NCBI GenBank assembly: GCA_012842235.1
Contig: DUTE01000307.1
Span: forward strand, 1 to 6,125
Source: Bacillota bacterium
GTDB taxonomy: Bacteria > Bacillota > DTU065
DNA: 6,125 nucleotides
Direction: 5' to 3'
Under the pieces are notes generated by a model. It ran no database searches, was not told the DNA's origin, and worked only from the letters and a program-made list of their open reading frames with translations. How positions within the stretch are numbered: position 1 is the stretch's first letter; each line of letters opens with the position of its first letter. The translations under genes were made by a program, and so were the position numbers. Below are positions 1-4,704 of the stretch, in pieces.

Positions 1-103
1 CGATTTCAACACCCATACCCAAACGCTCTATGCCTTTTTCCTCAATTATTTCTTTAGGTAAATCGCAGCCAAGATCAGTAACAATTCTTACTCGTTTAGA
101 CAT
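1..103 (-). CDS. DegV family protein, N-terminal fragment (runs off the window)
   Basis: Only the first 34 codons are present; the gene continues beyond base 1. The protein begins MSKRVRIVTDLGCDLPKEII, which matches the N-terminus of DegV-family proteins (first beta strand IVTD followed by a DLP(K)E turn). DegV proteins bind a fatty acid in a pocket; those of the FakB type supply fatty acids to the kinase FakA for phospholipid synthesis. This fragment alone cannot say whether it belongs to that subgroup. The commonly seen DS(T/G) after IVT reads DLG here, so the serine is replaced by leucine. The ATG at 101-103 is preceded by a G-rich ribosome-binding site (GTGGGGGT) about seven bases upstream, which supports the start. 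It lies downstream of a long gene-free leader with its own promoter and is separated from the regulator gene by a strong terminator, so it is probably transcribed on its own. Confidence 0.8.
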   Translation of the reverse strand, partial: MSKRVRIVTDLGCDLPKEIIEEKGIERLGMGVEI

Positions 104-321
104 TTTCTAACCCCCACAACTTATTTCTCTATATAAAATGCGTTTTTCTTAAAATAGACTAAAAAAGCTAATACTAACAACCGACTTACTAATACCTTTA
201 CATAAAGTATATTTACCTTTTATACCTAATTAGGCTAAAGCTAAGCTATATTAGAGCTTAAGACTTATAACCTTACAAAATCTGTTTTTTAGAAAGTTTT
301 TCGAAGCTTCTGCCCCTTCTA

Positions 322-340
322 TTTACCCTAGTTTACCCTA
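322..340. repeat. Tandem TTTACCCTA direct repeat, 10-bp period
   Basis: TTTACCCTA occurs at 322-330 and again at 332-340, one base apart, giving a period of ten bases or about one helical turn. It lies inside the probable degV leader. Such spacing can present two half-sites on one face of the helix to a regulator, but no regulator is indicated and chance in AT-rich DNA is possible. Confidence 0.35.
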
Positions 341-360
341 AAATATCCTCTGTGATATTT
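341..360. repeat. Small hairpin in the degV leader
   Basis: AAATATC (341-347) and GATATTT (354-360) are exact inverted repeats around a six-base loop, CTCTGT. The stem is AU-rich and has no T-run after it on either strand, so it is a possible RNA structure of the leader rather than a terminator. Confidence 0.35.
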
Positions 361-366
361 CTCTTA

Positions 367-396
367 CTAGCTTTTGTACAAAAAGCGCTCCCTCCT
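367..396 (-). other. Strong ribosome-binding site followed by a four-codon mini-ORF
   Basis: On the minus strand AAGGAGGG (ending at base 390) is followed eight bases later by TTG-TAC-AAA-AGC-TAG (381-367): a start, Tyr, Lys, Ser and a stop. The ribosome-binding site is as good as any in the window, yet no longer reading frame follows it. The mini-ORF overlaps the palindrome TTTTGTACAAAA. It may be a leader peptide, a ribosome standby or regulatory site, or the relic of a lost gene. Translation is unproven. Confidence 0.2.
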
Positions 397-430
397 TGAA
401 AGCTGAATCTGCTTGTTAGCTTGTTAGTCT

Positions 431-460
431 ATTATATTCTTTTTTTCGGTTTAAGAGCAA
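431..460 (-). promoter_or_regulatory. Predicted sigma-A promoter for the degV leader
   Basis: Read on the minus strand, a perfect -10 TATAAT (436-431) lies 18 bases after a -35-like TTGCTC (460-455). The predicted transcript would start near base 424 and run toward degV at 103. It is the best promoter between the terminator at 671-708 and degV. The -35 matches the consensus at four of six positions (TTGxCx pattern only in part), so activity is inferred. Confidence 0.45.
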
Positions 461-670
461 CTAAAAGATAATTTGTCTTTTTCTTTAGCTAATTTTTTAG
501 ACAACAGCCTTAAATTATTATTCTACACAGTCTTTATAAATCCTAGTATGGCTAATCTCCCAAAATTTGCCTTTGACCTTTTACAACTCGGTTTGTTTTT
601 TAAAACAACTTACATGTACTCTATGGCTATAAGTCTAACTTATATATGGCTCTTTGTCTTTTCAATAAAG

Positions 671-708
671 AAAACGTCCCTAGTATCTTGATTAACTAGA
701 GACGTTTT
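671..708 (-). terminator. Rho-independent terminator of the HMA-ATPase-regulator operon
   Basis: AAAACGTCCCTAGT (671-684) pairs with ACTAGAGACGTTTT (695-708): a 14-bp stem with a single C.A mismatch and a ten-base loop. On the minus strand the stem is followed by a T-rich tail (TTTTCTTTATT), and it begins 24 bases after the stop of the FNR-like gene. T-runs on the plus-strand side as well make it look bidirectional, although no plus-strand gene reads into it. Confidence 0.85.
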
Positions 709-732
709 TCTCGTTTTTATATCTTTTGCTAC

Positions 733-1434
733 CTACTGGTTTTTAATATCCCAGAGGCTCAAGCCCTCTCGGTTAAGGATTATAATCTTTCTTTGGCCAA
801 TCAGCTCAATCAAACCCTGATCTTGAAAAAAGGTCAGTTTTCTACTTAAGGTCTCTTGCGTCGTACCTATATGTGCTGCAAGATCTTTCTTACTCATGGG
901 AAGAACAATTTCATCGTTGTCTTTAGCGAGTTCAAGTAGTATAGTAGCTATTCTTTTTTCCACATCATATAGGCCAATACTCTCTACAAGATTTTCAGCT
1001 TTCTCTAATCTTTGTGTAACTTCCTCTAAGATTTTAAGGGCAATTTGGGAAGATTGAAGCATAAGTTCTTTGATCTTCTTGCTTTCTATCTCACAGACAA
1101 CTGTCTCCTCTAGAGCCTCAGCACTGTTTTGAGATAGCCTAGGAGCAAAGAGAGCTAGTTCGCCCATAAAATCTCCCGGGCCAAGAATTCTAATGATCTG
1201 TTCTTTGCCAGATTCAGAGATTCTTGAGATCTTTACGCTGCCTTCGTGAATAACATAGAGTTTATCCATTGTATCCCCTGGCAAAAGAATTATTTCACCT
1301 TTTTGAAACTTTTTATCTGTAGTGACTTTGGCAATCTCCATAAGTTCTTTGGCACTTAATTTACTAAAGATGGGTACTTTGGCTACACAAGTATTGCTAA
1401 GAATATTATCTTCTCGGTTACAACTGCAGCTCAT
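733..1434 (-). CDS. FNR-like Crp/Fnr family transcriptional regulator
   Basis: This 233-residue protein has the full Crp/Fnr layout: a cyclic-nucleotide-binding-type beta-roll (about residues 22-130), a long dimerisation helix (about 130-155) and a C-terminal winged helix (about 158-225). The recognition helix reads TTQETLSRKL (191-200), with Glu194, Ser197 and Arg198 in the E-x-x-S-R spacing that E. coli FNR uses to read TTGAT. It has four cysteines: C3, C5, C16 and C114. C114, in VVCEI, aligns with FNR Cys122 (MVCEI, from memory), one of the four [4Fe-4S] ligands. The N-terminal spacing (CxC-x10-C) differs from FNR (Cx2C-x5-C), so a cluster, a disulfide switch as in lactobacillal FLP, or direct metal binding are all possible. 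It is the last gene of the operon, 24 bp after the ATPase gene. The ATG follows a run of seven G with a five-base gap. A matching perfect FNR box precedes the operon, so autoregulation is inferred. Confidence 0.9.
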   Translation of the reverse strand: MSCSCNREDNILSNTCVAKVPIFSKLSAKELMEIAKVTTDKKFQKGEIILLPGDTMDKLYVIHEGSVKISRISESGKEQIIRILGPGDFMGELALFAPRLSQNSAEALEETVVCEIESKKIKELMLQSSQIALKILEEVTQRLEKAENLVESIGLYDVEKRIATILLELAKDNDEIVLPMSKKDLAAHIGTTQETLSRKLTFFQDQGLIELIGQRKIIILNREGLSLWDIKNQ

Positions 1435-1458
1435 AAGATCCCCCCCATCTTTCTAGTA

Positions 1459-3306
1459 CTAAAACTTACTCTTAAAACCTAAAAGCCTAATAGCATTAAG
1501 AATAACCAAAATAACACTTAGCTCATGAATTAACATTCCTGAAGACAAAAATACTACCTTAGCCAATACTCCTACAAGAAGAACCAAGACAACAAATATG
1601 GCAAAATAGATGTTTTGCTTCATGTTTTTTACAGTTTTGCGGCTCAAATCTAGAGCATAGAGAAGTTTTTTTAACTCAGCTTTCATCAAGACAACATCAG
1701 CAGTCTCCATAGCAACGTCTGTACCTACGCCACCCATAGCAACACCTAGATCACTTAAAGCAAGGGCTGGAGCGTCGTTTACTCCATCGCCTACCATAGC
1801 GACTCTACCATATTGTTGTTGCAAATTTTGAAGTATGGAAACCTTGTCTTCGGGAAGTAGCTCAGCATAAAATTCATCGAGATCTAGCTTTTTGGCAATA
1901 TATGCTGCTGCGTTCTTGTTGTCCCCTGTTAGCATTACTACCTTTTTAATACCCATTTGTTTGAGTTCTCTAACAACTAATACAGCATCTTCTCTTAGTT
2001 CATCAGCAATGGAAATCGTCCCCAAAATCTTCTGATTACTTCCCACAATTACTGCAGTTTTGCCCTCTGATTCTTCGCTTTTTAGGTATTCTTCTATCTC
2101 TATTGATATTTCTAGGTTGTTTTCTGCCATAAGTTTGCGATTACCAATTAAAATCTCTTTTTCTTCTACCTCAGCCCTTACCCCTTGGCCGGGAATAAGC
2201 GTTGAGTTTTTAGGGGTTGGTAGATCAAAAAACTTGGTATTTGCTTTTTCTAAGATCGCTTTAGCTAAAGGGTGTTCTGAGTATTTTTCCGCAGCTGCAG
2301 CAATTCTTAACAACTCATCTTCCGTGGTGTTAAACCCTTTGAGTTTGACAACTTTTGGTCTACCTACTGTAAGGGTTCCTGTTTTATCAAAGGCAACAAC
2401 ACTTACAGTACCTAACTTTTCGATTATTTCGCCACCTTTAATTAAAACACCGTGCTTTGCCCCATTACCGATACCAGCAACAATAGATACCGGTGTTGAG
2501 ATAACTAAAGCCCCAGGGCATGCAATCACTAAGAGTGTCAAAGCAAGCCTAATATCAAAGGTAATAAGAAAAACAATCGCTGCAAGAGCCATAATTGAAG
2601 GAGTATAATAGCGGGCAAAGATCTCAAGAAACTTTTGGGTTTTTGCTTTTTTATCTTGAGCTTCTTCTACTAAATGCAAAATCCTCGAGAAAGTTGTATC
2701 TTCCCCCACCTTATTGGCACGGACCATTAAAAATCCTGATTCAATTATTGTGCCAGAGAAAACTTCATCACCATCTGTTTTCTCTAAAGGTATAGGCTCT
2801 CCTGTGATTGGTGCTTGATTAACAAAGGCACTTCCTTCAATTACAATACCATCAATAGGGATCTTTTCCCCTGGCCTAATAACTACAGTCTCACCTTTTT
2901 TTACTTCATCTGGCAAAACCTCTACTTCAATACCGTCTCTAATCACTTTGGCACTATCTGGTGCTAAGTCTAATAGTTCTTTTATAGAGGATCTTGTCTT
3001 TTCTAAAGTCTTTGCTTCAAGATATGAACCAAGCATAAACAAAAAGGTTACAGCTGCTGCTTCAAAGAATTCCCCTATTATTATTGCTCCTGTAACTGCT
3101 AAGGTTACTAAGGCCTCGATCCCAAGGATCCGAAACTTAAGTGCTCTATAGGCATTTAAAAAAATGGGGTATCCTGCTATAACAGCAGATAAAATCAGCA
3201 AAATATCTCTTACTATTGGGTAAAGGTTAAGGTATTTAAGGGCAGAAGAGAAGACAATCAAAAGCCCTGATATGACTACTCTTTGCCCTTTTTCAAGCTT
3301 TAACAA
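1459..3306 (-). CDS. P1B-type heavy-metal-transporting ATPase with a CPG metal-site motif
   Basis: This 615-residue membrane pump couples ATP hydrolysis to heavy-metal transport, probably efflux. Eight membrane helices can be placed: about 10-26, 31-50, 60-78, 79-97, 235-250, 254-278, 564-585 and 590-609. Visible motifs are TGE (168-170, actuator), the phosphorylation site DKTGT (307-311, Asp307), SEHPLA (343-348, the P1B-specific HP), TGDN (460-463) and GDGVNDAP (506-513). The membrane metal motif is CPG (263-265), not the usual CPC, and the last helix has HELS (594-597). HE-S recalls the Co/Fe/Zn P1B-4 group, while Zn/Cd pumps usually have HDGS. The substrate is therefore uncertain. There is no N-terminal metal-binding domain; that domain is a separate gene ten bases upstream. 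The start is TTG (3306-3304), supported by GGAAGAG four bases before it and overlapping the upstream stop codon, which suggests translational coupling. Confidence 0.93.
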   Translation of the reverse strand: MLKLEKGQRVVISGLLIVFSSALKYLNLYPIVRDILLILSAVIAGYPIFLNAYRALKFRILGIEALVTLAVTGAIIIGEFFEAAAVTFLFMLGSYLEAKTLEKTRSSIKELLDLAPDSAKVIRDGIEVEVLPDEVKKGETVVIRPGEKIPIDGIVIEGSAFVNQAPITGEPIPLEKTDGDEVFSGTIIESGFLMVRANKVGEDTTFSRILHLVEEAQDKKAKTQKFLEIFARYYTPSIMALAAIVFLITFDIRLALTLLVIACPGALVISTPVSIVAGIGNGAKHGVLIKGGEIIEKLGTVSVVAFDKTGTLTVGRPKVVKLKGFNTTEDELLRIAAAAEKYSEHPLAKAILEKANTKFFDLPTPKNSTLIPGQGVRAEVEEKEILIGNRKLMAENNLEISIEIEEYLKSEESEGKTAVIVGSNQKILGTISIADELREDAVLVVRELKQMGIKKVVMLTGDNKNAAAYIAKKLDLDEFYAELLPEDKVSILQNLQQQYGRVAMVGDGVNDAPALALSDLGVAMGGVGTDVAMETADVVLMKAELKKLLYALDLSRKTVKNMKQNIYFAIFVVLVLLVGVLAKVVFLSSGMLIHELSVILVILNAIRLLGFKSKF

Positions 3307-3316
3307 AATACTCTTC

Positions 3317-3532
3317 CTATTTTACAGACAAAACATCAAAGCCTAAGGCTTCAATGGTCTTTTGAATTTGCCTTTGATCTGTTTGGGATTCATCAAACGA
3401 AACCTTTACCCTGCTTGAAGTAAATAGTACAGAAACATCATCTATACCTTCTAGTCTCTTAACTGCAGCCTCAATCTTTCCAGCACAACTTGGACATGTC
3501 AAAGTCTCTAGTTGAAATGTTTTAACAGTCAT
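3317..3532 (-). CDS. Stand-alone heavy-metal-associated (HMA) domain protein
   Basis: This 71-residue soluble protein is a single HMA fold (beta-alpha-beta-beta-alpha-beta), as in CopZ-type chaperones and the N-terminal domains of P1B ATPases. The metal site is LTCPSC (residues 11-16), with Cys13 and Cys16 in the CxxC spacing; the usual MTCxxC methionine is leucine. The rest fits the family: a helix AGKIEAAVKRLEGI, a strand ending in VKVSFDES, and a final GFDVLSVK. It probably binds a soft or transition metal and either hands it to the adjacent ATPase or senses it for that pump. It is the first gene of the operon. Its ATG is preceded by an excellent ribosome-binding site (GAGGAGGAG), and the FNR-box promoter lies just upstream. 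Which metal it binds cannot be told from the sequence. Confidence 0.9.
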   Translation of the reverse strand: MTVKTFQLETLTCPSCAGKIEAAVKRLEGIDDVSVLFTSSRVKVSFDESQTDQRQIQKTIEALGFDVLSVK

Positions 3533-3562
3533 TGTTAACTCCTCCTCTTTGTCTTTGGTTTT

Positions 3563-3568
3563 AGTATA
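3563..3568 (-). promoter_or_regulatory. -10 box of the HMA-ATPase-regulator operon
   Basis: On the minus strand TATACT (3568-3563) matches the -10 consensus at five of six positions. The predicted start of transcription is near base 3556, giving a leader of about 24 nt before the HMA ATG. At the -35 position there is only a poor match (around TGTTTG or ATGTTT), which is typical of promoters that need an activator. Confidence 0.6.
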
Positions 3569-3590
3569 AACAACAAGAGGAGTTCAAACA

Positions 3591-3604
3591 TTGATCTAAA
3601 TCAA
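3591..3604 (-). promoter_or_regulatory. Perfect FNR box upstream of the metal-transport operon
   Basis: TTGATCTAAATCAA is an exact match to the FNR consensus TTGAT-N4-ATCAA. Its centre (3597.5) falls at -41.5 from the start predicted by the TATACT box, the standard position for class II activation, where the regulator replaces a weak -35. The operon's own FNR-like regulator has the E-x-x-S-R residues that read this sequence, so it is the likely ligand. Binding itself is inferred. Confidence 0.8.
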
Positions 3605-3618
3605 TTTTTGAGTTTTTT

Positions 3619-3657
3619 ATAAACAGCTGCAAAAACGGTGCTACACTTGCTGTTTAT
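3619..3657. repeat. Inverted repeat ATAAACAGC / GCTGTTTAT in the divergent spacer
   Basis: Nine bases (3619-3627) are exactly repeated in inverse orientation (3649-3657), with 21 bases between. The pair lies between the FNR box and the lipoprotein gene. It has no T-run, so it is not a terminator. It could be a two-site operator or a structured upstream region, and no known regulator is indicated. Confidence 0.45.
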
Positions 3658-3730
3658 CAGCCCTATTCTAAAACAACGAAACAAAAGCTGATTTTTAGCG
3701 TATAAGCTAATGAAAGCTTTTTGCTAAAAG

Positions 3731-3744
3731 TTTAAGAAGATCAA
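3731..3744 (+). promoter_or_regulatory. Possible degenerate FNR-like site before the lipoprotein gene
   Basis: TTTAAGAAGATCAA keeps one perfect ATCAA half-site and three of five bases of the other half in the correct N4 spacing. It ends 11 bases before the ribosome-binding site of the lipoprotein gene. A weak -10-like TATAAG lies at 3701-3706; if real, this site would be downstream of the start, a repressing position. An eight-of-ten match is not rare in AT-rich DNA. Confidence 0.2.
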
Positions 3745-3768
3745 CTACTAAAATTGGGAGGGAAAAAA

Positions 3769-4050
3769 ATGAAATCAAAATATTGGGTATTTGCTCTACT
3801 AGTTGTAGCTCTTGTGGGGATTTCTCTTGTTGGATGCAAATCATGGGAAAGAACCATAAAAGATTGGGAGTCTAGTGTTTCTGGCTTAAATAGAACTATT
3901 ACGGTCTATAGTAATAACGGCGATATCATAAAAACTTATCAAGGGAAGATAGATATTGAAACTAACGAATATGGTAATAAAGTTAAGTTTGATGTAGATG
4001 GAAAAAGAATTATTATCTATAATGCTATTGTAATTGTGGATGAAGATTGA
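3769..4050 (+). CDS. Small secreted lipoprotein, DUF5052-like
   Basis: This predicted lipoprotein has 93 residues. A lysine-bearing N-terminus (MKSK), a hydrophobic core (about residues 5-19) and the lipobox LVGC (20-23) form a type II signal peptide with Cys23 as the lipidated residue. The mature 71 residues would be anchored on the outer face of the membrane. The part from SGLNRTITVYSNNG through the C-terminal IIIYNAIVIVDE is rich in beta strands and resembles, from memory, the small Gram-positive DUF5052 lipoproteins, whose role is unknown. I chose ATG 3769 because GGGAGGG (3756-3762) sits six bases upstream; an in-frame TTG at 3754 would place that ribosome-binding site inside the gene. 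It is transcribed divergently from the metal operon. No function is assigned. Confidence 0.8.
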   Translation: MKSKYWVFALLVVALVGISLVGCKSWERTIKDWESSVSGLNRTITVYSNNGDIIKTYQGKIDIETNEYGNKVKFDVDGKRIIIYNAIVIVDED

Positions 4051-4115
4051 TTTCACATTAGGCAAACCCTGTTTCTTCTTAGCGAGCATTAAAGCATTAT
4101 CTTGTAACCGACAAT

Positions 4116-4135
4116 AAATGCTCGAGGCATTTTTT
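4116..4135 (+). terminator. Probable terminator of the lipoprotein gene
   Basis: AAATGC (4116-4121) and GCATTT (4127-4132) form a six-bp stem around TCGAG, running directly into a T-run. A competing longer stem pairs CGAGCATT (4083-4090) with AATGCTCG (4117-4124). The site is about 65 bases after the lipoprotein stop. Confidence 0.55.
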
Positions 4136-4248
4136 AATATCCAAGATGAAAACACCACTCTCTATCTCATAAAAGATTAGATGGGTGCGTTGTAAGGTTC
4201 AAGATATACAGTGCCACTTAAAGCATGATTTATTCAGCAAATATCAAG

Positions 4249-4272
4249 AGGCTAGGATAATACTCCTAGCCT
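4249..4272. repeat. Perfect 9-bp hairpin AGGCTAGGA / TCCTAGCCT
   Basis: AGGCTAGGA (4249-4257) and TCCTAGCCT (4264-4272) are perfect inverse copies around the six-base loop TAATAC. The stem is GC-richer than the surroundings. Neither strand has a clean T-run next to it, so a terminator role is doubtful. It could be an RNA-stabilising hairpin or the relic of a terminator. Confidence 0.5.
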
Positions 4273-4446
4273 TGGCTTAATAACTTTTCACGTTCATTGT
4301 AGTTATATTATGTTTTCTCCGATGATCTTAACCGACTAGAACTACCATATTAGATATAGTAGTAGAAACTAAAAACTGCTTTTAAAATATAATGCACTCC
4401 ATTTCTTCTCACCATACGACTTCAATTTTTAGTTCCATAACATTAA

Positions 4447-4599
4447 AAAGGCCTGCTAGATGACTATAGGTATGGTGATAATGACCCGAGCCCAGAGCCT
4501 ACACCAATTAAGGCTTTTATGCTAGAACCAAACCAGGTACCCGTTTTAGTCGAGACCTATATGCCTGTTTATAGGGAGATATCGAAAATCAAGCTTTAA
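4447..4599 (+). pseudogene. Possible gene remnant, C-terminal fragment of an unrecognised protein
   Basis: A reading frame of 50 codons runs from just after a stop to TAA at 4597-4599. It has no good start or ribosome-binding site. Its translation contains PEPTPIKAFMLEPNQVPVLV and then a stretch ending YREISKIKL, and it looks more protein-like (Pro, Glu and Val rich, few of the Asn, Ile and Lys runs of random AT-rich DNA) than the rest of the spacer. The local base composition is also less AT-rich. I do not recognise the parent family, and it may not be coding. Confidence 0.2.
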
Positions 4600-4646
4600 T
4601 AATTAGCGTTTCTTTTCTTCAACATGGGGTAGCATTGCTTAATAAA

Positions 4647-4679
4647 TATAGGAGCCATCTTTTTAAGACAGCTCCTATA
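4647..4679 (-). terminator. Terminator of the membrane-protein gene
   Basis: TATAGGAGC (4647-4655) pairs with GCTCCTATA (4671-4679). On the minus strand the loop contains a further inner stem, TCTT with AAGA. The hairpin starts 25 bases after the stop of the membrane-protein gene and is followed on that strand by a T-rich TATTTATT. The tail is not a continuous T-run, so efficiency is uncertain. Confidence 0.65.
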
Positions 4680-4704
4680 CCTTTACCCAACATGATACCG
4701 ACTT

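Larger units (their letters stand above)
104..670. other. Long gene-free spacer and probable degV leader
   Basis: No convincing gene lies in this AT-rich stretch of more than 560 bases. It holds a minus-strand promoter (431-460), a strong ribosome-binding-site sequence with no proper gene behind it (390-396), a 12-bp palindrome TTTTGTACAAAA (372-383), a small hairpin (341-360) and a tandem repeat (322-340). The part from about 424 to 104 would be the 5' leader of the degV mRNA, roughly 320 nt. I recognised no known riboswitch or T-box motif and no clear terminator within the leader. Confidence 0.5.
4051..4704. other. Gene-poor stretch with hairpins and a possible gene remnant
   Basis: More than 600 bases lack any intact gene with a plausible start and ribosome-binding site. 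The stretch contains a probable terminator for the lipoprotein gene (4116-4135), a perfect 9-bp hairpin without T-run (4249-4272), a 50-codon open stretch with normal-looking composition (4447-4599) and the terminator of the next minus-strand gene (4647-4679). Another open stretch without a start, about 4164-4274, ends in two stops. The pattern looks like decayed sequence, but no parent gene is recognised. Confidence 0.45.

Noticed and set aside
322..340. TTTACCCTA tandem repeat as a CRISPR or telomere-like array
   Set aside because: Only two nine-base copies with a one-base gap are present, with no spacers and no further units.
473..691. 72-codon plus-strand reading frame with hydrophobic residues
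   Set aside because: It starts with TTG without a ribosome-binding site, ends inside the loop of the operon terminator, and its Phe/Leu-rich content is what AT-rich antisense DNA gives.
2060..2608. 182-codon plus-strand frame inside the ATPase region
   Set aside because: It is entirely antisense to the ATPase gene, whose motifs are unmistakable, and has low-complexity Ser, Ile and Leu content.
2595..3151. Two further plus-strand frames (2595-2795 and 2948-3151)
   Set aside because: Both are antisense to the ATPase gene, with no ribosome-binding site or family resemblance.
3886..4158. 90-codon minus-strand frame
   Set aside because: Most of it is antisense to the lipoprotein gene, which has a signal peptide, lipobox and ribosome-binding site. 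The remainder overlaps the terminator hairpin.
4051..4704. An insertion sequence in the gene-poor stretch
   Set aside because: No transposase motif, paired terminal inverted repeats or target duplication could be found; only isolated hairpins are visible.
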